This document shows, piece by piece, positions 5,007 to 11,937 of a stretch of 11,994 bases of DNA. Where the stretch lies: contig MHUS01000043.1 in NCBI GenBank assembly GCA_001823505.1, forward strand, positions 6,352-18,345, given 5' to 3'. Under the pieces are notes generated by a model, which made no database searches, had not been told where the DNA came from, and was given only the letters and a program-made list of their open reading frames with translations. Source of the stretch: Candidatus Yonathbacteria bacterium RIFCSPHIGHO2_01_FULL_51_10. Lineage in GTDB: Bacteria > Patescibacteriota > Minisyncoccia > Phycocordibacterales > UBA1539_B. The stretch's first letter is position 1; each line of letters opens with the position of its first letter. The translations under genes were made by a program, and so were the position numbers.

Positions 5007-5885
5007 CTATTTTTCAAATGCTTTTTGCAGTGTTTTTATATCGAACTTCTTCATTTTGAGGAATGCCTGCGTGACTCGTGCGATCTGTTCTTTGTCGCCG
5101 CTCGTCATCATCTCGCCCATAATGGTCGGCACAATTTGCCATGACACACCATACATATCTTTAAGCCAGCCACACTGCTCTGATTCAGGCACCGCAGAAA
5201 GCTTTTCCCAGTAGTAGTCAATTTCTTCTTGGGTATCACAATTAACAATGAGCGATACCGCTTCATTGAAGCTAAAGTCATGCGGCCCTGAACTGTCCAT
5301 TGCCATAAAACTCTGCCCGCTTAATGTGAACCGGGAGTGCTTTATAAATCCTTCCGTATCACCCTCCCCTTTTTCGTATGGTACGAGCATCTCAATCTTT
5401 GAGTTCGGAAAAATGCTTGTGTAATCCGCAATCGCATCTTTTGCTTTCCCGGCCAGCTCTTTCGTGAACATAAGAAAGGGTGTGATCTTTTGATCCATGG
5501 TGTGATGCTCGCTCCATGAGAGCTGCCACGAGAGTCCATATTTGTCTTGCAACCATCCGTACTTATGCGCCCATGGGTAGGTATCGTACGGCATAAGTGC
5601 CTTGCCGCCGTCAATCAATGTGTCCCACACTGCTTGAATTTCCTTTTCGTTATCAAACACAACAAACAACGAAATTGATGGATTGAGTTTGAAGTATGGC
5701 CCTGCACTAATGGCCATAAATTCTTGCCCGGAAAGCTTGAAGGTGACCATGTCGCAATCTCCGGAAGGGGTGTCGGTGATCGTGGTGATATTTTCAATTT
5801 TTGAATCCGCAAAGAGCGAGACATAGAGTGCTGTTGCCTCTTTTGCTTCCTTATCGAACCATAGATGAGGGACTATTTTTTTCAT
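5007..5885 (-). CDS. Tandem VOC-fold (PhnB / 3-demethylubiquinone-9 3-methyltransferase-like) protein (292 aa)
   Basis: Two copies of the vicinal-oxygen-chelate (glyoxalase/PhnB-type) domain are fused. Domain 1 is about residues 1-123 (KKIVPHLWFDKEAKEATALY...) and ends with YGWLQDKYGLSWQL (109-122). Domain 2 is about 132-253 (QKITPFLMFTKELAGKAKDA...) and ends with CGWLKDMYGVSWQI (238-251). The matching end motifs show internal duplication. A helical tail (265-292) contains TQAFLKMKKFDIKTLQKAF, a feature I associate with this PhnB-like family. Each half keeps the buried strand LSGQ(E/S)FMA. Activity is unknown; the family name records similarity to UbiG-annotated proteins, not a proven reaction. 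The ATG at 5885 follows the previous stop by one base (TAA-T-ATG), so it is coupled. Readings that extend further upstream overlap the neighbouring VOC gene and are spurious. Confidence 0.88.
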   Translation of the reverse strand: MKKIVPHLWFDKEAKEATALYVSLFADSKIENITTITDTPSGDCDMVTFKLSGQEFMAISAGPYFKLNPSISLFVVFDNEKEIQAVWDTLIDGGKALMPYDTYPWAHKYGWLQDKYGLSWQLSWSEHHTMDQKITPFLMFTKELAGKAKDAIADYTSIFPNSKIEMLVPYEKGEGDTEGFIKHSRFTLSGQSFMAMDSSGPHDFSFNEAVSLIVNCDTQEEIDYYWEKLSAVPESEQCGWLKDMYGVSWQIVPTIMGEMMTSGDKEQIARVTQAFLKMKKFDIKTLQKAFEK

Positions 5886-5886
5886 A

Positions 5887-6330
5887 TTAATGAGATCCTT
5901 TATTCGAATAATTAAACATCCACGATACGCCGTATTTGTCAGTACACGAGCCAAAATAATCTCCCCAGAACATATCCTGAAGTGGCATCCCAACTTTGCC
6001 TCCTTTTGAAAGTGCGTCAAAAAGGCAGTCCGTCTCCTCCTTAGTATCAGGCTCAAGGTTAATATACATATTGTTGCCGAGCGCCACCGTAAACCCCATA
6101 GACTCCGGAGCATCTGTTCCCATGAGTACATGCCCACCAAGGATCGGCAGTGCAACATGCACAACCAAGTTCTTATCCGCCTCCGCAAGCGGCGGCTGAC
6201 CATCCTGTAGTGGAATATCTTTAAAACGGTTGATCCCCCCGATAAATTCCCCTCCGAAAATTGATCGATAAAAATTGAATGCTTCTTCCGTATTTCGTGG
6301 AAAATTTAAGTATATACTTACTCGTGCCAT
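5887..6330 (-). CDS. Single-domain VOC/PhnB-like protein (147 aa)
   Basis: This is one VOC domain. The N-terminal YLNFPRNTEEAFNFYRSIFGGEF (residues 7-29) is the typical PhnB opening (strand, then 'A-x-x-F-Y-x-x-x-F-G-G'). GGHVLMGTDAP (65-75) is the central strand, TKEETDCLFDALSKGGKVGMPLQDMFWGDYFGSCTDKYGVSWMFN (96-140) the closing helix, turn and strand. Family members are small soluble proteins of mostly unproven activity (glyoxalase or resistance-like). Metal-binding residues cannot be assigned with confidence. It is the first gene of the operon, followed by a related tandem VOC gene after one base. ATG 6330 has no Shine-Dalgarno; a promoter is proposed at 6349-6376. Confidence 0.88.
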   Translation of the reverse strand: MARVSIYLNFPRNTEEAFNFYRSIFGGEFIGGINRFKDIPLQDGQPPLAEADKNLVVHVALPILGGHVLMGTDAPESMGFTVALGNNMYINLEPDTKEETDCLFDALSKGGKVGMPLQDMFWGDYFGSCTDKYGVSWMFNYSNKGSH

Positions 6331-6348
6331 AATGTTTTTTGATTAAAT

Positions 6349-6376
6349 ATAATAGATATATTCTAACAATTTTGAA
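6349..6376 (-). promoter_or_regulatory. Promoter of the VOC/YCII operon
   Basis: On the minus strand: -35-like TTCAAA (6376-6371), a 16-nt spacer, and -10 TATTAT (6354-6349). The predicted start near 6342 leaves about 12 nt before ATG 6330. The region is AT-rich, so chance matches are easy. Confidence 0.4.
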
Positions 6377-6482
6377 CCACCTTACTAATGAGCCGCCGAG
6401 TGAGCAGAATTCTTACGCTATTTTAAGGCAACACTGGGACGAACCCAGCCTATCAATTTTCACCCACCCGCGCAGACTTAAA

Positions 6483-6491
6483 TGCTATAAT
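6483..6491 (+). promoter_or_regulatory. Extended -10 promoter of the methyltransferase
   Basis: TGC followed by TATAAT is a perfect extended -10 box. No good -35 lies upstream, as is common for extended -10 promoters. The predicted start near 6498 leaves only about 6 nt before ATG 6504, with no Shine-Dalgarno. Confidence 0.6.
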
Positions 6492-6503
6492 AACCATAAC
6501 AAC

Positions 6504-7427
6504 ATGCAGCAAACCCAAAAGACTGACGAGAAGGGACATTATCCACTTAAGTGGTTTAAGGAACGTGCACTTAATTCGTTTGTGCAGATTGATGAAAACG
6601 CGTGGGACTATTCCGACTCGCTTCTTCTCTATATCCCAGGCACAGAGAAAGAATACGAATCAATGCAAGAGACCGATACCACCTACCATAAAATTGTCAC
6701 CCAGCCTGAACGTGCCTATCTCGAAGAAATCGCAATGGAACTCGTCGCCGAATTACCAAAATACTTTAACTACGTAGACCTCGGTCCTGGAACTGAACAC
6801 AAAGAGCAATTTATTTTTGATGCAGCAAAGACGCAGGAGAAATCTTTTATCTATACGCCCGTTGATATCAGTGAACGCTTTTTGAAATTATCGAGCGAGC
6901 ACGCAACACAACAAGGGATTGAGGTCCGCCCCGAGCAAGTACCGTTTGAGAAGTTGACCTCGGCACTGCCTCCTATTGATACTCCGCGCTTTGTCTCACT
7001 TGGCCTTACGTATTCTAATTACAATCCCGCGTACATTCTTGGTTTACTTAAAAATATTTCTGGCAAAGGCGGCTCTTTCTTTATTACTGTGCAGATTCGA
7101 GATCGCATCGCCATGGAGGAAGTTCGCAAAGCATACAGCGAAGATGCGCAATCCATAACAAACTCCAAGCTCGAACTCCTGGGCCTCAATGTGAAAAAAG
7201 ATGTAGGCGATATCCTGGTGGATGATGGCGTACGTGTTTGGTGTACGCTTAGACACTCGACACCTGAACTCGAGGCCAAAGGAATACTCTCCGGAGCCCG
7301 GCTGCTTATCTTTCAATCCCTGCGCTACACCAAAGAAGCTCTGGAGGAGGACCTCGAGTCAAATAGTTTGGATTATAAATTATTCGACACCGATCAGACC
7401 TTTATCGGTGCGCTCGTGAAAACATAG
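6504..7427 (+). CDS. EgtD-like SAM-dependent methyltransferase (histidine-specific methyltransferase family, 307 aa)
   Basis: The protein fits Methyltransf_33, the family of EgtD that trimethylates the alpha-amino group of histidine using S-adenosylmethionine. Visible landmarks: YVDLGPGT (90-97, SAM motif I), YTPVDISERFLKL (117-129; the 'Y-x-P-V-D-I-S' stretch is typical), RFVSLGLTYSNYNP (162-175, 'SxGxTxxN'-like region), GGSFFITVQ (189-197) and a C-terminal SLRYTKEALEEDL...DQTFIGALV (272-305). Length is close to other family members. No ergothioneine partner EgtB, nor any sulfur-transfer enzyme, is adjacent, so the substrate may not be histidine. The start at 6504 is preferred over ATG 6339 because a TATAAT promoter lies between them and the extra 55 residues look non-coding. 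It is monocistronic, divergent from the VOC operon, and ends at the terminator at 7466. Soluble. Confidence 0.78.
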   Translation: MQQTQKTDEKGHYPLKWFKERALNSFVQIDENAWDYSDSLLLYIPGTEKEYESMQETDTTYHKIVTQPERAYLEEIAMELVAELPKYFNYVDLGPGTEHKEQFIFDAAKTQEKSFIYTPVDISERFLKLSSEHATQQGIEVRPEQVPFEKLTSALPPIDTPRFVSLGLTYSNYNPAYILGLLKNISGKGGSFFITVQIRDRIAMEEVRKAYSEDAQSITNSKLELLGLNVKKDVGDILVDDGVRVWCTLRHSTPELEAKGILSGARLLIFQSLRYTKEALEEDLESNSLDYKLFDTDQTFIGALVKT

Positions 7428-7465
7428 CCGCAAAAACTCTACTCCGGAAGTCAGGCCTGAAGAAT

Positions 7466-7488
7466 GCACGGAAACGTGCCTTGTTTTT
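7466..7488 (+). terminator. Terminator of the methyltransferase
   Basis: Stem GCACG (7466-7470) / CGTGC (7475-7479) closed by a GAAA tetraloop, then C and TTGTTTTT (7481-7488). It lies 38 nt after the stop codon. Confidence 0.65.
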
Positions 7489-7500
7489 GACACCTATACT

Positions 7501-7537
7501 CAAAACAAAAAGCTGCCGGAATTCTCACGGCAGCTTT
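7501..7537 (-). terminator. Terminator of the 63-aa minus-strand gene
   Basis: A perfect 10-bp stem AAAGCTGCCG (7537-7528 on the minus strand) / CGGCAGCTTT (7518-7509) with a 9-nt loop, followed on the minus strand by TTTTTGTTTTG. It faces the plus-strand terminator at 7466-7488. Confidence 0.8.
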
Positions 7538-7566
7538 GGGGCAATCCATCCCATCCCATACCATCA

Positions 7567-7758
7567 TCATTTCTTTTTCTTTGTCGGTTTCGTTTTACTG
7601 ACCGGCTTTCCTTCCGTTTTTATATGCTTTTCTTCTTCCTCGAGCATTCCCTGCATCTTGTGAAAATGCTCGGGCATTTGGTCTTCCCTGAGGTGCACAA
7701 TCGCTCCTGTCAGGGGATCCCGCGTAAGAACGGTCCCGTCATCCAAATAAAGACCCAT
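7567..7758 (-). CDS. Small hydrophilic protein with lysine-rich tail (63 aa), function unknown
   Basis: No family is recognised. The start is well supported: GGAGG (7769-7765) lies 6 nt before ATG 7758, and an intrinsic terminator follows the stop. The N-terminal part MGLYLDDGTVLTRDPLTGAI looks like two short beta strands; the middle (REDQMPEHFHKMQGMLEEEEKHI) is a charged helix. The tail is KPVSKTKPTKKKK, a disordered basic stretch of the kind that binds nucleic acid or the ribosome. There is no signal peptide or membrane segment. It stands alone between the methyltransferase and the copper operon. Codon use, ribosome site and terminator all suggest a real expressed gene. Confidence 0.7.
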   Translation of the reverse strand: MGLYLDDGTVLTRDPLTGAIVHLREDQMPEHFHKMQGMLEEEEKHIKTEGKPVSKTKPTKKKK

Positions 7759-7865
7759 GAGTTACCTCCGATGGTAGGTGTAGAAATTTGGCTCAAGTGT
7801 ATGCCCAAGCCGCCAAAAACAACTTACAACAGGGCGTGTGAAATGTAAAGAATTGAGATTTACGA

Positions 7866-7896
7866 ACCCCCCAGCGCCTAGGCGTCGCGGGGGGGT
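7866..7896 (-). terminator. GC-rich hairpin after the copper operon, possible terminator
   Basis: C6 (7867-7872) faces G7 (7889-7895), with a nested CGCC-TA-GGCG palindrome (7875-7884) between them. It lies 30-60 nt past the cupredoxin stop on the minus strand. Neither strand has a T run directly after it, so intrinsic termination is uncertain. Confidence 0.4.
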
Positions 7897-7925
7897 GAAA
7901 TTGTAAAATGATTGCTGCTCTCTTC

Positions 7926-8315
7926 CTAACTCTGGAAATCGATCTCAAAGGGGTACATCCCCATGCCGCAGATTCCGTCGAGTGTGGCGACTGGCTGGAT
8001 GCCAATATCAATATCGGTTGACCCAGTCTGCGGAAGTACTTTTGAAATATTCATGCTTGGGATCCGCACTGAGGATGAGCAGTCGAATGTTCCGTTCGTA
8101 TCAAACCGTATGATCGTTGGTACACCGGCTTTTGCCACGCTTTTTCGCGGCAGGTAACCACCCTTGGCTTTGATCTCAATGATCTGCGTGCCATCCACGA
8201 TGCTCACGTTGTTTACATTTGGCGCTTGTTGTGTGCCGTCACCACTTCGGGTGAACACCAAAGCCCCTCCAATGAGAATGGCGGCGGCAATGATCGATAG
8301 AAGTGTCCCTTTCAT
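7926..8315 (-). CDS. Membrane-anchored cupredoxin-like copper-binding protein (129 aa)
   Basis: A short N-terminal hydrophobic helix (residues 5-21, LLSIIAAAILIGGALVF) anchors or exports the protein. A single cupredoxin-like domain follows (about 44-127): IIEIKAKGGYLPRKSVAKAG, IIRFDTNGTFDCSSSVRIPSM and, near the end, GICGMGMYPFEIDF. Candidate copper ligands are C79 in FDCSS and C116, with nearby M118 and M120, in CGMGMY; this 'C-G-M-G-M-(Y/H)' ending is typical of the Cupredoxin_1 type found fused to or beside SafE and CopA proteins. It would act outside the membrane in copper storage or transfer. It is the last gene of the csoR-copA-SafE-cupredoxin operon, 12 nt after the SafE stop. No Shine-Dalgarno is seen; TATAAT lies six bases before the ATG, so an internal leaderless promoter is possible. 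Confidence 0.88.
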   Translation of the reverse strand: MKGTLLSIIAAAILIGGALVFTRSGDGTQQAPNVNNVSIVDGTQIIEIKAKGGYLPRKSVAKAGVPTIIRFDTNGTFDCSSSVRIPSMNISKVLPQTGSTDIDIGIQPVATLDGICGMGMYPFEIDFQS

Positions 8316-8321
8316 AATGCG

Positions 8322-8327
8322 ATTATA
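8322..8327 (-). promoter_or_regulatory. Possible internal leaderless promoter of the cupredoxin gene
   Basis: A perfect TATAAT (8327-8322 on the minus strand) is six bases from the ATG at 8315, right after the SafE stop codon. No clear -35 or TG extension is present, so it may be chance in a short AT-rich gap. Confidence 0.3.
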
Positions 8328-9356
8328 CTAGAAGTTAAAAATAGGTGGTATCACCCCGATCACGACCAAACTGTTGGCAAGATTGAACAAGGCAAACATG
8401 ATCACCACGAGTCCTGCCGTCTTAAAGAAAATCCCGGACTTCGAGCTGTTCGTTATGCTGAATGAACTGAAGCTCAACAGCGCCAGCACCGGCAATGTCC
8501 CGAGCGCGAAGGACAGCATTGTAAGCCCCCCATCAAGAAAGCTCCCCGTCGTGAGCGTGTAGAGCTGCATTGATTGAGTAAACCCACACGGCAAAAAGAA
8601 TGTTGCCACGCCGACGAGGAGCGGCGTAAGGGTATGGTTGAACTTCGATACCCCGTGGGCATACTTTGCGATGAATTTCGGCATTGATGGCTGGAGTTTT
8701 TTTGCCCAATGAAATACATCAAGCAAATTGATACCGAGAATGAGCATTACAATGCCGATGATCACACTGAGGGTGAATGCCGCGGAGGTACTGAGCGTGA
8801 ACGCGGAACCGACCGCGCCGATAACTCCACCAAGAACAAAGAACGAAACGAGCCGCCCGCCATGAAACATCAACTGCGGTTTTACCTTGTCCCCCTCCTT
8901 TGCGAATGTGGCAGACATGGAGAGCAGTAATCCGCCGACGACCGCCATACATGTGGAAAGCGACGCAATGATGCCTATCACAAAGGCGGTACCGTAGGTG
9001 ACCGTACCCGCATTGACCAAATTGACCAATCCTGTTTTTTGAAGTACTACGAACAACACCGCAAAGGCGACGGCGATCGGTACAGCGATCTTGAAGTCTT
9101 CCCAATTTGCCACATGTTGCTGTTTTTCAACCGACACCGTGTATCCGTGGGGTTTTAAGGGGACCGTCAATTCCTCTGCGATCTCTTCCGGAGTTTTATC
9201 GCCAAAATTTCCCACGACTTCAACCGAGTGCGTTTTCAAGTTTGATCTTACGTACGTGACGTTCGGCAGATCTCCCAACTCGCTTTCGGTCATCAAGATG
9301 CACGCGTTGCAGTGCATGCCGTGTACATGAAACTCATATTTTGTTTGATCAGTCAT
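8328..9356 (-). CDS. HMA domain fused to a SafE/TauE-type membrane protein (342 aa)
   Basis: Two parts are visible. Residues 5-78 are a heavy-metal-associated domain with the metal site GMHCNAC (13-19; Cys16 and Cys19). Residues about 88-342 are a hydrophobic membrane domain of the TauE/SafE/DsbD-like type, with about six to seven helices. It carries SLSTCMAVVGGLLLS (132-146) and FFLPCGFTQSMQLYT (253-267); cysteines 136 and 257 lie in these duplicated, pseudo-symmetric half motifs. In DsbD/CcdA-like relatives such cysteines do electron transfer, whereas in copper-operon relatives they are thought to pass or sense copper. Gene order places it 5 nt after copA. Its cupredoxin partner is encoded separately here but is fused in some relatives known to me. 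The exact transport role is inferred. Confidence 0.88.
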   Translation of the reverse strand: MTDQTKYEFHVHGMHCNACILMTESELGDLPNVTYVRSNLKTHSVEVVGNFGDKTPEEIAEELTVPLKPHGYTVSVEKQQHVANWEDFKIAVPIAVAFAVLFVVLQKTGLVNLVNAGTVTYGTAFVIGIIASLSTCMAVVGGLLLSMSATFAKEGDKVKPQLMFHGGRLVSFFVLGGVIGAVGSAFTLSTSAAFTLSVIIGIVMLILGINLLDVFHWAKKLQPSMPKFIAKYAHGVSKFNHTLTPLLVGVATFFLPCGFTQSMQLYTLTTGSFLDGGLTMLSFALGTLPVLALLSFSSFSITNSSKSGIFFKTAGLVVIMFALFNLANSLVVIGVIPPIFNF

Positions 9357-9361
9357 GATAA

Positions 9362-11653
9362 TTATATTTTCTTAGCTTTAATGCGCAGTGAATTAGACAC
9401 CACGGAGACACTCGATAGCGCCATTGCGAGACCGGCAAATACAGGATTCAAAAGCCAACCGAAAAGCGGATAGAACACCCCTGCCGCTAAGGGAATCCCC
9501 ACAATATTGTAAATGAACGCCCAAAAAAGATTTTGCTTAATACCCCGCATCGTTAACCTCGATAATTTAACCGCTTTTACCAGTTTTGAGATATCTCCCC
9601 CCAGGAGGGTGATGCCGGCTGATTCGATCGCCACGTCCGTACCGGTCCCCATCGCGATACCAACATCGGCTTGTGCGAGTGCCGGGGCATCATTCACCCC
9701 GTCGCCTGCCATTGCTACGATCTCTCCCTGTGATTGCAGTTCTTTTATTTTCGCCAATTTATCTTGTGGCAAAACATGAGCGACGACTCCATCAATGCCG
9801 ACAAGCGATGCCATGTATTTTGCAGCCTGTTCATCGTCGCCGGTCAACATCACCACTTTTATGCCCAGCTTATGGAGGTCACTTACTGCTTGTTTTGATT
9901 CATCTTTGATCTCATCCGCCACCATAACAAACCCGAGAACTTTTTCTTTAGTGGCGAGAATGACCGGCGTCTTACCTTGCAAAGTAAACACGTTAAGTTT
10001 TGCCGCATCAAAGGAAATTTTAAGATCACTTATGAGCTTCACATTGCCCGCAAAATATTCCGTGCCGTTAATTTTCCCCTTAAGTCCTTTGCCCTGTATT
10101 CCTTCAAAATCCGAAGCTTCGGAGATACGGATGTTCTTTTCCTGTGCATAGTTCACGATCGCATGAGCGATCGGATGTTCTGATTTCTTCTCAAGTGACG
10201 CGATAATGGATACCAACTCATCGTCTTTTTGATTTGATAGATTTTGTATATCCACAAGTGTTGGCTTGCCTTTGGTTATCGTTCCTGTTTTATCAACTAC
10301 AACCGTGTTTACTTTGTGAAGCTTTTCAAGTGTCGCCGCATCTTTGATCAAGATGCCTTCTTTCGCCCCTTTACCAACCCCCACGATGATCGCGGTCGGT
10401 GTCGCAAGGCCAAGGGCACAAGGACAGGCAATAACGAGAACACCGACAAACGACACGAGTCCAAATGAAAGCGCTTGTGAAAATCCAAAGAAGCCCGTAC
10501 CAACCAAAAGCCACACCCCCAGGGTAAGGAAGGCGATGGCAAGCGTGGCGGGCACAAAAACACTTGAGATCTTGTCGGCAAGTGCTTGGATAGGGGCCTT
10601 GCTGCCCTGTGCCTCCTCAACCATCTTTATGATCTGCGCGAGAAGTGTTTCTGAACCAACCTTTGTTGCCTTGAAAGTAAACGCGCCGTTTGTATTTATG
10701 GTCCCGGAAACAACGCTGTCGCCGATCTTTTTTTGCACAGGCATAGGCTCGCCCGTGACCATTGACTCATCGACGAAGGAGGCTCCTTCGGTAATGACCC
10801 CATCAACGGGAATCTTTGCTCCTGGTTTGATCACGATGATGTCCCCGTGTCTCACTTCGTTCACTGATAGTTCTATCTCCTTTCCGTCACGCATAACGTG
10901 TGCGGTTTTCGCCTGGAGGTCGAGGAGCTTTTCGATGGCATCGCCTGTTTTTATCTTTGACCGCGCTTCAAGATATTTCCCGAGGGCAATAAACGTGATG
11001 ACGACGATCGTAACATCGTAATACGTATGATCTACGTTTATAAACGGCCGTAGGGATTCCTCAAAAGCCGTAACGCTGAAACTGTACAAAAACGCCGCGG
11101 TCGTCCCTATGCCGATCAGCGTATCCATGTTTGCTTTTCCATAACGCAAGAAACGATAGAAGCCGAGCAGATACGGCTTCCCGACCACAAACAACGTATA
11201 GGTCGCAAGAATGGGGAGAAGATGATGAAAAAACTCCTCAACGGTGTAGCTCATCGCAGAGACTGCATTGTATTGAGCGAGAATATCCCAACCCATAACA
11301 AAGATGCTTAGGATCGCAAGCGGTATCGCTGAAATGACTTTTGCTCGCATATCTGCCACTTCCGCGAGCTTCTCTTTTTTGGATTGGGTGAGGCCGAGGT
11401 GCGCGGCATGTTCATCCGACGACATTCCCATTTCTTCGGCATCAGGGACGACGAGAGAATACCCCAGTTTTTCTATTTTTTCAGATAGATGATGCGGGTT
11501 CGTTTTTGATTCATCAAACACCACCTTGGCCGTTTCAGTGCCATAGTTCACTTCAACAGATCCGACCCCGTCAGTTTTCTTAAAGGTCTTCTCGATGATC
11601 CCTGCGCATGATGCACAGTGCATACCTCTTACTTTGTAAGCTTGTGTGTGCAT
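9362..11653 (-). CDS. copA: Copper-translocating P1B-type ATPase CopA (763 aa)
   Basis: This Cu(I) export pump couples ATP hydrolysis to movement of Cu(I) across the membrane. All hallmarks are present: one N-terminal HMA domain with GMHCASC (10-16), actuator TGE (300-302), the intramembrane CPC (410-412), phosphorylation site DKTGT (D454), SEHP (491-494; nucleotide-binding histidine), TGD (604-606) and GDGVND (650-655). The last helices carry YN (715-716) and M-x-x-S-S (744-748), matching the Cu(I) group P1B-1 rather than zinc or cobalt pumps. Length is normal. The ATG at 11653 is preferred because AAAGGA lies 6 nt upstream and the HMA domain starts directly after it; the longer frame runs antisense-like into csoR. 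It follows the csoR stop by one base, so translation is coupled. Confidence 0.96.
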   Translation of the reverse strand: MHTQAYKVRGMHCASCAGIIEKTFKKTDGVGSVEVNYGTETAKVVFDESKTNPHHLSEKIEKLGYSLVVPDAEEMGMSSDEHAAHLGLTQSKKEKLAEVADMRAKVISAIPLAILSIFVMGWDILAQYNAVSAMSYTVEEFFHHLLPILATYTLFVVGKPYLLGFYRFLRYGKANMDTLIGIGTTAAFLYSFSVTAFEESLRPFINVDHTYYDVTIVVITFIALGKYLEARSKIKTGDAIEKLLDLQAKTAHVMRDGKEIELSVNEVRHGDIIVIKPGAKIPVDGVITEGASFVDESMVTGEPMPVQKKIGDSVVSGTINTNGAFTFKATKVGSETLLAQIIKMVEEAQGSKAPIQALADKISSVFVPATLAIAFLTLGVWLLVGTGFFGFSQALSFGLVSFVGVLVIACPCALGLATPTAIIVGVGKGAKEGILIKDAATLEKLHKVNTVVVDKTGTITKGKPTLVDIQNLSNQKDDELVSIIASLEKKSEHPIAHAIVNYAQEKNIRISEASDFEGIQGKGLKGKINGTEYFAGNVKLISDLKISFDAAKLNVFTLQGKTPVILATKEKVLGFVMVADEIKDESKQAVSDLHKLGIKVVMLTGDDEQAAKYMASLVGIDGVVAHVLPQDKLAKIKELQSQGEIVAMAGDGVNDAPALAQADVGIAMGTGTDVAIESAGITLLGGDISKLVKAVKLSRLTMRGIKQNLFWAFIYNIVGIPLAAGVFYPLFGWLLNPVFAGLAMALSSVSVVSNSLRIKAKKI

Positions 11654-11654
11654 A

Positions 11655-11930
11655 CTATTTCCTTTTAAGTTTATACACCTTGAGGATCTCCTCTTTTGCT
11701 TTGCTCGTCTGACCGGATCGTACCTGGTTGAGAATACATCCGCTGAGATGATTTTCAAGCAGTAGATCTTCAACGCGAGAAAGTCCCTGCTTAACTGCCG
11801 ATGTTTGTGTAATAACATCAATGCAGTAGGTGTCGTTCTCGACCATGTTCTGTAATCCGCGCACCTGCCCCTCCAAAAGCTTGAGCCGGCGAATGATCTG
11901 CCCCTTGTTTTTATCCTCCATGTATTTCAT
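11655..11930 (-). CDS. csoR: Copper-sensing transcriptional repressor CsoR (91 aa)
   Basis: This all-helical DUF156/CsoR repressor binds DNA in the apo form and releases it when Cu(I) binds. The Cu(I) ligands are present with exact family spacing: Cys36, His61 and Cys65 (C-x24-H-x3-C, counted from ATG 11930), the same numbering I recall for the Mycobacterium tuberculosis protein. The N-terminal RRLKLLEGQVRGLQNMVE helix is the family signature. Starts at GTG 11936, ATG 11930 and ATG 11921 are all in frame. ATG 11930 is preferred because the -10 box ends 7 nt before it, which would put transcription start on the ATG (leaderless), whereas GTG 11936 lies between the -10 box and the expected start. 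It is the first gene of the copper operon, and its own promoter carries the palindrome it should bind. Confidence 0.95.
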   Translation of the reverse strand: MKYMEDKNKGQIIRRLKLLEGQVRGLQNMVENDTYCIDVITQTSAVKQGLSRVEDLLLENHLSGCILNQVRSGQTSKAKEEILKVYKLKRK

Positions 11931-11937
11931 AGGCACC

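Noticed and set aside
5886..6203. N-terminal extension of the tandem VOC frame
   Set aside because: It overlaps the other VOC gene out of frame, and the VOC domain clearly begins at ATG 5885.
7451..7460. Palindrome TCAGGCCTGA between the methyltransferase and its terminator
   Set aside because: Ten-base palindromes are expected by chance, and no promoter or partner copy is associated.
9357..9366. TATAAT four bases before the SafE start
   Set aside because: Too close to the ATG to give a start at or before it, and it is made by the copA stop codon context; the gene is simply co-transcribed.
11654..11821. 56-residue N-terminal extension of the CopA frame
   Set aside because: It lies over csoR in another frame, has no domain, and a good ribosome site precedes ATG 11653.
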